The notes beneath the pieces are model-generated. The model made no database searches. It saw nothing but the letters and a program-made list of their open reading frames with translations, and had not been told where the DNA came from. Shown in pieces: positions 24,023 through 36,780 of a stretch of DNA of 64,000 nt. The position numbers and the translations under genes were made by a program. Position 1 is the stretch's first letter. Each line of letters starts with the position of its first letter. The stretch is from Sordaria brevicollis (taxonomy: Eukaryota; Ascomycota; Sordariomycetes; Sordariales; Sordariaceae), in the NCBI GenBank assembly GCA_033439795.1, contig JAUTDP010000015.1, positions 1,178,001 through 1,242,000 on the forward strand, written 5' to 3'.

Positions 24023-26812
24023 ATATAATATATCCCTTTTTATATACCATTATTTCGTACCTTTATTTTAATTATAATAAAATATTGTAATTATTATATT
24101 ATTATTATCTGCTTATTAATTGCCGGAAATTATAATATTCTAACTACGAAACGCTAAATTTATTTAAATTTTAATAATCTTTAAAATAAATGTAAATATA
24201 ATTATATATAATTTTGTAAATCCTATTAAAAAAATAATATATAACGTAATATAGGTATTTAACTTACTTTTGCAAATCCTTTATAATTTATAATTCCGTA
24301 ACCGATCCCGCCTCTTATTTATATACTTTCGTAATATTTGCTTAAAGAACTATTTCGAATATATTTATACTAAGGCCGGGAAGGAATTTATAAACGTTAT
24401 TACTTATACCGGATTATCGATAATAAATTTATTTATTCGGTTTTATACCTATTATATAATTGAAGGTTAATATATTTTTAAAAATAATAAAAGTAGAGGG
24501 TTATTTACGGAACCGGACGCAAATATATTATATAGTAATAAATTTAATAACTTTAATATTCGCCTTTAAAAGGAAAATAAAAATTGCCTAAATTATATTT
24601 TATATTAAAATACTATAAAGCCGGTAGCGTAAGGAATTAAAAATATAATTATTAAAATAAATTAAACGATATTAGGTATATATTATTTACCCTTTAATTT
24701 TAAAAATATATTCGTCGTATAGAAACCGAAATAATTAAAAATCTTCGTTTTTAATATACGCTATTATTATAGCGTATAAAAATTATAAAAAGGGAGGAAA
24801 ATATAAGTAATTATCGAAAAATTTAAACAAAAGAAAAATATAATATATATTATATCCGCGTAAAGGCTACGTACTACTAACGTAAAATTTAAAATAAATC
24901 CCCTATATTTTATTAATGTATAAATTAAATAATATTAAAATAATATAATAAATATACAAAATATACTTTCAATTTTTTAATTATTACTTTATATTATATT
25001 TAAAAGGTTAAATATTTTTTTACCCCTTTTTAAAATCCCCGCCCCTAATTTAATATATTAATTAAAGACTATTTTAACTTCCGCTTATATAATAAGAATT
25101 TTTACGTCCAATTTAGCTTCGAAAATATATATTGAATTATAAAACGCCTCTACGTGATATATAAAAGCATTTTTATTAATCTTTAAATATAATATTTCGA
25201 AATATATATTAATAAAATAAATAAATACCTTTATAATATTAATTATAGCCTTTATATATTTAAATTAATATTTTAATTTATTTAAATTATTAATTAATAT
25301 ATTACACTACGTACTCTCTAAGTAATAAATCCTTTAATTAATATTATTTAATATAATTAAAATTTATATTTTGCGAACGGATTTTAATAATATATCCCTA
25401 TAATATATAAATACTATATTATAAATATTAATATACGTATAGTATTCTATTTATAAAGGAGGATTTACCTTCTTTATTATTTAATATAAATTAGGGTAGA
25501 AGGGTAAATAGGAAACGAAATATATTTATTATTTCCGTATCGTTTCCTTTTCCTTTATATTAATTTAATAGATATTATAATTCCTATAAAACTAAATTAC
25601 CGGAAATAGAAACCGGGATACGCTTTTTTTAATTAAAAAAGAAGGTTCAAAATATCTATTTAAAATATAACCGCTTTTTACCTTATATTATAACCTCCTT
25701 AAACGGTAATTTTTCGAATAATTTCGCGGCGGGGTACTTTAAATAATTATTAAATTAAGTTATTAATTCCTTCTATTTTACTTTTTCGCTATTTATATAA
25801 TTAATCTTAATTTTAAATTACATTATCCATCTAATAAATAAAAATTGGGCGATAAAAGCTTCGTATAGTAAAAATTTGAATATACGTAATATAATATTCG
25901 GTATATAATTAATTATATATCCTATTTAATTTTTTCGTAAAAAAACCTAAATAGTAGGGTGTAATTTAATCGAAGCCGGCTATATAAACGGTATATTAAC
26001 GTAAAGGAAATTAAACGCCTTAATTTCGAAATATATTTATAATTAACATAATAATTTTATAACCGTTTTAATAAAGATTGAACTATTAAAACGGTAGATT
26101 AATAAAATTAATTAAAGTTATTCGTTTTTAATATCCAAAAATCGAAGGGCCCTAAAATTAAATAATATAGAATTTCTATATCGGAGCCGGGTTTTACCCG
26201 TAAGAAGCGAATTTCGTAAACGATTTATACGTATTTAATAGGAATCCGAATATTAAAGATTTTAAGGGGTAAATCCCCTTTTATATTATAATAAAAAGGA
26301 AAATAATCTAAATTATCGAAAAGCGGAAGCGGGTCTCTCTATTTATAAAATATTAACATAATTATTAAAACGAATTAAATATTACTTACTTTATTAGCTT
26401 AATTATTTCCCTTTTTAAAATATTTCTTACTAATACTTAATATATTATAATTTAGAAGGAAATATAAATTTCGAATCCTAGCGCTATTTATAAACAATTT
26501 ATTATTATATATCGTTTTTATTTTCCTCTTATTAAATAGTCGCTAAGTAATAAAATACGTTTCTAATTTATTATTCCGACCGTTAAATCTAATATCTTTA
26601 TAAATTAAACCCCGATTTCCGTTAAGTTTAATATCTTTCTAAAATTAAGAGCTATTAGAATTATTTAATTATTCAATATATAAATTAAACGAATTTATTA
26701 AACGTAAATAATAGAATATTTATATATTAAAAATAATAGTATTCGCGTTACTATCCCTAAAAATATTTTCTATAATAACGTACTTATTACTCCGTTTAAT
26801 AAACTTATTTAC

Positions 26813-27180
26813 GAAACGAATAATAAATTAAAAATTTAGGGGTCGTTCGTAATACGTTAAAAATAATGAAATATCCGTAATATAATTAATAAAAAGTTAA
26901 ATAAAGTATTTTAATAATTAGACGGTAAAATAAAGTAATAAATTAATATTTATAAGTTATATTTAGAGGTGTAAATAAAAGGTAGAAAACGAAACTTACC
27001 CGCGAAACGAATAATAAATTAAAAACCTAAGGGCTATTTATAATATATTATAGGGATTAAAAATATCTATTAATATAATATATAAAAGGTTAAATAAAAT
27101 ATTTTAATAATTAAATATAAAAAGATATAATAATAATTAATAATTATAAGTCGTATTTAGAAGCGTAAAAAATAATAAAG
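26813..27180. repeat. Two direct repeats spaced 191 bp
   Basis: The word GAAACGAATAATAAATTAAA starts at 26813 and again at 27004. The following ~165 bases stay similar (AAATAAAGTATTTTAATAATTA versus a T/A variant; GTATTTAGAAGCGTAAA versus TATATTTAGAGGTGTAAA), differing mostly by C/T and G/A. It is a short duplication inside the unclassified element. Confidence 0.5.
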
Positions 27181-28859
27181 GGTAAAGAATATAAAGAATA
27201 AATTAAAATTAGGAAGGAAAAAAATCCTAAAAAAAAATCGGAAGTAAAGCGATTTCGTTTTATTTCTTAAATTTTCTATTAAACTATATTATTTCCAAAC
27301 TTTATTATATCATTTAGCGTTATTAATTATCCTTTTAAAATATATTTTCTATATTATTTTAATAATAAATTATATATTAAGGATTTTCTTTATCGAAATA
27401 ATAATATTTACGTAAAACGTTATATAAGGCGCTAAAAATAGATATTAAATGGAAATTCCGTATAAATATATAAATATACCAAATTAGAATATATCCGATA
27501 CTTAATTATTAATCCGTAATACTAATGCTAAATTTACTAAATAGAATTCGTTTACTTCACCGCCTCTCTTATTTTATAACCGGCTATTAATCGAAATATT
27601 ATATATCCTTAATAATAAACCCGTAAAATAATTTACTTTAATTGTATATATATAATTCCTAATTTAATATCTACCCTATACCGATTAGCGTATCGAATAG
27701 GGGTTTAATTGTATATTGCTATAAATATAATTGTTAAACGAACGAACTAAATAATTTTTTTTATTTTAATAAATAGGGTATTACGGGTAAAAAATAATTA
27801 AAATAGGTATTAGTAATATATTATCCCAATTTATTATATTATTAATCTTTTTATTCGTAATTTTCTATAAAATTATTTAATAAAACGCTTTAATATTAAA
27901 TAAGCAATACTAATCGTCAAATTTATAATTATAAATAATCGTTATATAATAATTAAATATTTATTTACTATCGTAAATTATAATAGGCAAAATTTACTAC
28001 TTATCCGTAATTCTTATCCGCAAATTCCATCCCGAAATTCCTACCCTAATAATTAATAAAATAAAATAAAAATTATATAATATATAAAATTCATTTACTA
28101 CCTATTTTTCTACGCTATAATTTAAATATATTATAATTTAATAACCTCTATCCGAAGAATATACGTAATTATTACTTTAATAAAATAAGAAAGTAATTTA
28201 ACCGCTGCTTTATTATTTTTCTTATTTATTATAAAATTATATCCGTAATTATAAGTTTAAATATATTCTTCTAATTCTAAGCAAAATTTCCTACCGTTAT
28301 TTAATAAATTAATTATACGCTACGTAATAAGGTTATATTATTAAGCGATATAAATTACTAAATAAATAATAATATTAAAAACGTTTTCCTACCCAATAAT
28401 ATATATCTCTTAAATCGGCCCTTTATTAATATTATTAATATATTATTTTTCCTTTAAATATTAAATAGTAATATAAAATTCCCAAACTATTTTAGCCTTT
28501 TCGTTATATTTAACTTTTTAAAGAATAAACTTATACGTTAAAGATTAAATAATAATTCTATTCTTTATTAATTCGGTCTTAACTTCCTATAATTTTTTAA
28601 CCGGAAAATCGGTAACGACAATATCCGGAACGTCCTTTAAATTAATTAAAGCGATAAAAAGTATATTTTCTATTTATTTAATAGAATCCGCTATAATAAT
28701 ACGCTCGGTATAAATATTATTAAAAGAATTATTAATTAATATATTGAATATAACGACGTCGTTACTTTTAATATTAACTATTACGCTTATTAGAAAAACG
28801 ATAATAATCGCCTTACTATCGCTAATATTATCTATATTCGGGGATCCGATAATTATTAT

Positions 28860-29225
28860 TCCTTCGGGAATAATCGCTTATTTAAGGTTATTTTCGCCCC
28901 CGCGAAATATTATTTTAATTATAATATTATTAATTATTTTATCGAAAATAATTATTTACTTAGGATTACCCTCATCCCCGCAAAATATTATTCTAATCGT
29001 AATATTATTAATCGCTCCCACGGGAGTAATCGCTTATTTAAAATTACCCTTATCTCCGCGAAATATTATTCTAATTATAATATTATTAATCGTTCCCTCG
29101 GGAGTAATTATTTATTTAAAATTACTTTTATCCCCGCGAAATATTATTTTAATTATAATATTATTAATTATTCTATTAGGAGTAATCGCTTATTTAAAAT
29201 TACCTTTATTTTTACGAAATATTAT
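28860..29225 (-). repeat. 78-bp tandem repeat array encoding 26-residue units
   Basis: The word CCCCGCGAAATATTATT and its variants recur at 78-bp spacing (phase points 28901, 28979, 29057, 29135, 29213), and the intervening bases match. On the plus strand the array sits in an uninterrupted 184-codon frame (28744-29298). On the minus strand the unit reads like FKxIITPEGTINNIIIRIIF with single RIP stops, and neighbouring frames are minus. I favour a minus-strand repeat protein, with the plus frame an antisense artefact. Unit number is about four and a half. Confidence 0.65.
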
Positions 29226-29699
29226 TTTAATTATAATAATATTAATACATTGTATTAAATCCGCTTTATTAAAATTTAAGCGCGATTTTATAATTTAAAC
29301 GTATTATTTAATATTATTTATCGATTTAGAGTATTATTTCTTTAACGTTTTTATAAATTAATTATAACTAATTTAAAAAATATGCAATTCGGCTTTAACG
29401 ATATAAGGTCGCTAATTAATATTGTTAATACTAAAGGTATCTTTATCCGTAATTATATTTTTTAATACGTAAATTTATTTAAAAACTTATTAAAGGATTT
29501 TTATATATTTAAAATAGGAATCTTTTAAAATAAATTTACCCTTTAAATTATTAAACCTATTTTCGCTTTAAATTTTACGAATATATATAAATATAAAATA
29601 AATTTTCTAAATATTAAAGTACTTATTAGCGAATCCCTATTCGAAAAACTCTATACGTTTAAATACTTAAATAAAAATATTATTTAAAACGAAATTATT

Positions 29700-29960
29700 A
29701 ATTTTATTATTAATAACTTATTCGGAAAGTTCAATCGCCGTAAAGTCCGCGGAATTCGCAATTATAATAGCTTTTACGCGGTTGAAATATATTTTTATAA
29801 TTAATTTAAAATAAATATTAAAATCGTTATCGTCGCTTTCTATATTAAATAATATAAGGGTTATAATTATATCCGGAAAATTATTAACTTTATAACGTTT
29901 AATATTACCCCGCTCTTAAATAAAATTAGGGGATTTTATCCGTTTTATTATAACCGAATT
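29700..29960 (-). pseudogene. RIP-interrupted minus-strand reading frame, unknown family
   Basis: Minus-strand codons give SVIIKRIKSPNFI, then FPDIIITLILFNIESDDNDF, then VKAIIIANSADFTAIELSE, with only TAA as interruptions. The amino-acid pattern looks coding. The plus strand is also fairly open here but reads like an antisense frame. I do not recognise the family. Confidence 0.45.
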
Positions 29961-31979
29961 AACGGTAATTTAAAATAACGTAGGGGAATTTTCTTTAATA
30001 TTTACTAATTAAAAATTTTTAAAAATTTTCTATACGTATATAAATTATTTAATAATCTTTCTCGATAATAACGTATTAAATTACTTTTTAATAAAATTAA
30101 TTATAATCCTTTTTATTTTAGTATTTAATTCCTCCGGTATAAATTCGGCCTTTAATTTATAGCCTTCCGTATTAAAAGTTATATCCTATTTATTAAAGAA
30201 CGAAATTCTATTTACTTTTTTAATACGCTTTATAATATCTAATTTCAAATTATTAATAACGGGCTTCGAAAACCTATTTAGTAATTTATAAACGTAAATT
30301 TTTATTTACTTTAAAATGCCCTAAATATTTTCTACCTATTTAAATCTTTAATTACCGTCAGCGAAATATAACTTAATTAAAGGTAAGGCCCCTTTTAATT
30401 AAATTTAATCGATTTTATTAATATTCTTATTTTTAATAATAATTATAATAAATAATAATACTTTCGAATAAAAATTACCTATTATACGCGTTTAAAGCGA
30501 AAAATAATTACTAATATTTTAAAGGGCTTTAATAACCTAAGCGAAACGATTAAAATCCTACAATAATAAATACTTCGTAGCCTTATAACCTACTAACGTC
30601 CTAAAATATTATTCTACTTCGGTTAGAATACTTTTAACCGCTAAATTAAAATTAAATATAAATTCATAAATTTATTAATTAAATTATTAATAAATATTAT
30701 TATAATTAAAATATAGAATCGTTATTATAATTATAATATAAAAATAATTTACCTTACGTAAAATCCTCTCTTTAATCCAATTATAAATTATACTATATAT
30801 AATAGGTAATTACTATTCTACGATATTTTATTATCTAATTCTATAAAGGCGGCCTATATATTAAAATATTGTATTAATATTCTAAATAAAATTTAAACTA
30901 ATATTAATATAATATTAATAATATAAATTTAAACCTACGGCGTTAATAGTAAAATTAAAAATTAAAATATATAAATATTATCCCGGCTAATTCTATTTAG
31001 CGATAACTTCGTTATATTAAATATACGTCTAATTATTATAAATTATTTTAATTCTTAACCCGACCTTCCGGAAGAGTACCTATAATATTCTATATTATTA
31101 TTAATATATAATTAAATTTTATTCTAATTAAAATATAAGGTCGTAATTCTAATTATAATTAAAATAAAAGGATTTATATTTAAAACTAAGGCGAATTTAT
31201 TATTATAAAAACGCGCTTTTTCTCTACGTAAATTATAATTTATTTAATTATTACCTAAGCGAATAAGGGTAATTTTAAAAACGCCTACCTTAATATTTAG
31301 GCTTTATTTATATATAACGTAAAGAATATATCCTCTACTAAATTAATAAACGTATATAATAAATTACCGTCGATATTAAATTTAATAGATTTATTAATAA
31401 CGTCGATTTTTAAACGGGTTTTTTATATATATAATTACGAATTAAAATAATTATATTTCTAATACTTCTTTTTCTAAAATTCTTTAAAAAAACGTACGTA
31501 ATCGGTTATAAATTACCCCCCTATAATAAAATCGTAAAATAATATTTTTAACCCCTTAATATTTTATATTAAGAATTAACTTAAACGGATTAAAATTATA
31601 TTAAGGGCGATTCGCTTATCGTTTTCCTTAATAATAAAGGGGTTAATATCTTTAATTTTAAAATTATAAAGATTTATAAAAATATTTTTAATGATTTTAT
31701 TAGTAATTAATTATACCTTTTCCTTTTTTAATTTATATTCGAAATGAATAGAATATATTTTTATAATAAAGATATTAGCGGATAAATATATCGTTATACC
31801 GTTAAAGAGGCGTATAAAGGTTATTATCCTCTAATTAATAATTATTACCCTAATATAATTTATAATTTAAATAAATAAACTAGTTATAACCTTATTAAAA
31901 TTTATTATCGAAATAATTTATTAAATACCCGGGTAAAAAAACTATTATTTATAACCCTATTTGGCTTTAATTTTTTAAA

Positions 31980-32700
31980 GGGCGTCCTTAATAACTTATA
32001 ACGTTTCCGCTTAAACGATATTATCGGGATTATTATTATAAGAACCGATATATTTATAATTATTTACCAATTTTATAATTAATTTATATTTAATTAGGAA
32101 TTTAAAAACGCCCTTTAAATATAATTCCTAAATTAAATTAATAAATAATAAGATATCCCTAAAATGATTTAATATAAGGGTTATAAAATATAATAAACGG
32201 ATTAGGGTAAATAATATCCTAATTACCTTAATAATCGTCGAATTAATATTCTTCGCAAATTAAGCCTTATTAATAATAATATTTTAGAATTTAACGTTTC
32301 TAATCGTCGTAATACTAATTTTAATAACCCGTATAATATATATCTTTTTAAATTTATGAAATATTAATACGTTATATTTATTATTCTTATTATAATAAAA
32401 ACGGGAATTCTAATTAAAATAAAGATTTACCGATTTTAAATATTTAAAAAATTATTCTCAAGGTTAATATTACCCTCTAATTTTTTAACCTCTTTTTCGG
32501 CTATATTTATAATACCGGTTAAATCGTTATTTTTATTATTCAATTATTTATTATTTATTTTGTCGTCGTTTTCGTTAAATTAACCGGGTTCTTTTAATTA
32601 TTTACCGCTTATATTAGCTTCTATACGCCCCTTTACGCCGATATAAAATAAATTATAATCCTTAAGGGTATTATATTTTAAAATAAATTTTTTATCTTTA
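31980..32700 (-). pseudogene. RIP-interrupted minus-strand reading frame, unknown family
   Basis: The minus strand gives YNTLKDYNLFYIGVKGRIEA, an Asn/Asp-rich stretch and NIAEKEVKKLEGNINLE. Further on it reads KGVFKFLIKYKLIIKLVNNY and VIKDALxKIKAK, interrupted by TAA/TAG. Composition supports former coding on the same strand as the frames at 29.7 and 36 kb. No family was recognised. Confidence 0.4.
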
Positions 32701-35347
32701 ATTATTTATTATTTAATAATAATAAAAGCCGTAATTAAAATAATAACTTTAATTATTATAGGATCTCCTTTTTTTTTTATACATTATTATATTAAATTAT
32801 CGAATTTTAATATAATTAATATACGCGCTTTTTTTATATCGGTTTTAAATACTTAACCGGGATTTTAATACTAAATCTAAATTTGTAAATCGTTAAACGT
32901 TTAATAGAATTTAATTAACGTTTAAAGTATTAAGGATGGCGGGAATATAATAAAGCTCGAGTAAATTTTAATTAATTTCCTTTATTCGTAATTGGACTTA
33001 AATTGTAAATATTATATTAAAAATACCGTATTATAAATTAACGTTTTCTCCGTACCGACTTCGCTTATAAATATAACGCTATAAAGAGGAAAATCCAATA
33101 ATTTATAAATAATATAAATATTTATCGGAGGTTAATATTAATTCAATATTATTATAATTAAAATAATTAAATTAATTATAATTAAAATAAAATAAATTTA
33201 TTAGCAATTTAATAAATAAAAAAATTATATTTCTCTTTTTTATTTATATTTTAATTCGCCTAATTGTATTTACCCTTATATAATAAATAATTAAATATAA
33301 GAAGCGAAATTTCTTCTTTATTATCGTAATTGGTAATAATTTCATTAATAATACGAATATTATTAATAATAAATTTAACGTCGGAAGAGTATTTCTATAA
33401 TAAATAATATTTAGTAATTAAATTCTTAATATACGTAAAATTTTAAATCTCCGTTTATATTTTAATATAAATTTTATTTTAATTATTTTTATTATTTTAT
33501 ATAATTTACGTAACCCGATCGATTATTCTAAATATATTAAAAAGAAAGCGTAAAGTATTTTCCTTTCTATGAAAAAGGGAAATTCCTTAAAATTTATTCC
33601 AAATTCGACGATTTTATCTTCGCCTTAAATTTCTCCTAATACTAATATAAAATAATTAAAAGTATTATAATTAAAGGTAGGGGCCAAATCGTTACTATAT
33701 TCTAATTAATTTAATTTAATTATAATACTTTTAACCGCGGCATTATATTTAATATTCGATAAATTATATAATAAAATATAAGAAGTTATATAAATATAAT
33801 GGTTATAAATCCGTTTAAATTAATTATTAATAAAACCGTACTTCTAAATATTATTATCTATAAAGGATTTAAAAAATTAACCGTATTTATTAAAATTTTT
33901 TACGTAATTCCTTAATTATATATCGATTAAAATAATTATATTATAAATATTTCTTATAATATTATCCGTCGGTATAAAAATCGTCGATAAATAATTTAGG
34001 AATATAAATAAGCCCGTTACCTTCGCGGTTTTACCTTTTATAGGGCGGGAAAAATTAAACGCAATATAATTATCCCTTCGTTTAATAAAAAATAAAAATA
34101 TTTATTAAATATAAAACCAATCGTTTACGTAATACCCGCCGTATATATAAAGATATAAATCGTCCCGTTTTATAAAACGGGGGTTTTTAAAATACTAAAG
34201 GCCGGTTTTAATTGTACGTAATACGATATATAATATAATAATAATCGTTCCGGGGATATTAATATCGTTTATAAATATACCTTATATAGGTTTAATAAAA
34301 TCGTTATTACGTATAGTAATTACTTATATAGGTAAATCGTTTATAAAAATTCTCTCAATTACGTATATTATATTACCAATCTACGGGTTAATAAAATTTA
34401 ATAACGCTATATTATATAAAGTAACGTAATTTAGAAAGGTTATACTTATTTAACCTTTCTTTTCGTTAAGGGTCTTAAAATTGATTAAAAGTCTAAACTA
34501 ATTGGTAATTAGCGGATATTAATATATATTTATAAATATATTCGTAAATTAAATAAATCGCTATATATTATTTTAATTAAAATAATATAGATAAGGCTTT
34601 GTATAATAAATTCGAAGTAATAAGTTGTTATTATAATTAAAATTACGTTTATTAATTCTAATTAGAATAATATTTTTTAAAATATTAAATAAATTATTAC
34701 GTTTTATTTTAATAGGAATAAATTAAATTAAAATTCGATTTAATAAAATTAAGATTATTATTACTATAATCGGAATTAAAAATTATAATTCTAATTATAA
34801 TAATATTTACTTAAAATGAAAAATAAGAATATTTATAATTATAATTTATATAATTATATATTATATTTAACGATTTATATCCTACTATAGAAACGATTTT
34901 TTATTTTTATAGTATTAAAATTACGTTCATTTTATATATTAAAGTCTATCCGTTTAATATCCCTTTATAAATTTTTTTTATATCGGATAATTCGCCTTTT
35001 AAAAGAATAGGGTCCTAATTAATAAAAACGTAATTTAAATTTTTATATTATTTAAATATCGATAATTAAGGGGTTTTATAAATATAAATTAAATTATAAT
35101 ACCCAACGTAACTTAAATACCCATTTTTAATTAATATCGCTTTAGGGTTAATAATATTCTACTCCGAATATATTTCTAAATTGTAATACTATTCGAAGGG
35201 AGAGTATTATAATTTCTATAATTTCTTTATATTATAAATATCGCCGATAAATAAAATTCGGTCGGTATTAAAATTTTCGATAAAAATTACCCTTAATAAT
35301 CCCGCCCTCGTACCGCTTTTTAAAAATATAATTATTACGGGCGAAGG

Positions 35348-35434
35348 TAATAATTATTATTATAATTAAAGTAAAGTAATAATTATTGTTATAATTAAAA
35401 TAAAATAATAATTATTATTATAATTAGAATAAAT
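35348..35434. repeat. Three tandem 29-bp repeats
   Basis: Three consecutive 29-base units of the form TAATAATTATTRTTATAATT followed by ARARTAAAD lie at 35348-35376, 35377-35405 and 35406-35434. The TATAATTARAATAA core recurs singly at many places between 30.7 and 39.1 kb. Confidence 0.7.
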
Positions 35435-35989
35435 CGTTCAAATATAATAATAGGTTAAGGAGGAAATAACGATTAAGGAAGGAGAAATTAAAGAAAAGAA
35501 AATTATAAGAAGAAAATTCGAAGGAAAAAGGGTATAAAAGGTAATTCTTATAAATGTATTAATTTTAATTAGGATGGCGCTAATTATAATTTATAGTAAA
35601 TTTTTAATAACGTTAATTACGGCCGGGAATAGGTCCTATCGCTAATTAATCTATTTAATTAAAATGAAAACGAATAAAGAAACGAGCGGTAGTAATTAAT
35701 AAATAGGATAAAGTAAACGAAATCCTAAATTAGAGAAGTATATAACGGTTAATAAACGATATATATTAAATAAAAATTGAAATTTTAATTAATTGTTACT
35801 AATTATAATAGATAAATTATTTAATTACCGGATAATTTATTAATATTAATCGATTTTAATTAAAATAATATTTACTAATTATTTTAATAAAATTTACCGC
35901 TATAAATATTTAAGCGAATTATAATAATTATAATAAAATACGAAGCGTATAATTATAATATTTATAATACGTAATATTTATATAAGGAT

Positions 35990-36780
35990 ATATTATTAAT
36001 AAAGCGGTTCGTAGGTTTTATTATAGTAGGGTTTATAGGGATTATTACGTTAAATTGCAAACGGTTTAAACCGGTTATTTATTAAATTATTTTAATATTA
36101 TTATTAAAATCCGCATCCTATACGCTATTAATTATAATAATATTATTGCTATTTATTTTAAATTTATCGATAAAATTAAAATATTCGTAATCTTTAGTAT
36201 ATTTTAATTGTATTTCCTTATTATTAAATTAATCGAAAACCCTTATAAATAAAACGTTAAAATTATTATATTATAAATTTAAAGTATTAAAATTAACGGG
36301 GTGAAAAAATTTATAATGCCGAATTACGAATCTATTTACGTAAATTTTACAAGCGTAATTAATAACGTCTTCGTTAACCGAAGGGTTATTATATTTATTA
36401 CCGTTAAATTGCCTAAATTCTAATTCAATTACCTTCCGAATAATTATAATAATTAGGCCAATAATAAATATTTTAATAAACGTAAATTTAATATTATATA
36501 TCGAATTTTTATTATATTTTAAATCGAAAGTAAAGGATCGATTAATATATTCTAATATTAAATTAATTTCCTTCTAATTATTACCGGTTATAATATACTG
36601 TATAAATTTAAATTGTAGAATAATTTTTAATAGTGCGTAATTTATTACTTCGGGGCGTAAAAATTACGAAAAGTAAAGTATTTCTAATTTATAATTAATA
36701 TTTTTTCTATTATAGAAGAAGAATAGTAAAAAATCGATTACTTATCCGAAAATATTATAATCCTTAACGTTAATAATATA
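35990..36780 (-). pseudogene. RIP-interrupted long minus-strand frame (~263 codons), unknown family
   Basis: One minus-strand frame can be read from 36780 to 35990 with about eight stops, all TAA or TAG, each explicable as a RIPed CAA, CAG or TGG codon. Recognisable stretches are FLRPEVINYALLKIILQF, VNEDVINYACKIYVNRFVI, RHYKFFHPVNF and ITGLNRLQFNVIIPINPT. Low stop density and normal hydrophobic patterning show it was coding before mutation. I cannot match it to a transposase, polymerase or captain recombinase. It lies near the right end, where an element's own mobility gene might be expected. Confidence 0.55.

Noticed and set aside
28744..29298. 184-codon plus-strand ORF, strongly hydrophobic, in the RIPed region
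   Set aside because: It is an Ile/Leu-rich frame over a 78-bp tandem array; AT bias avoids stops on this strand, and neighbouring coding relics are on the minus strand. Treated as antisense of a repeat protein.
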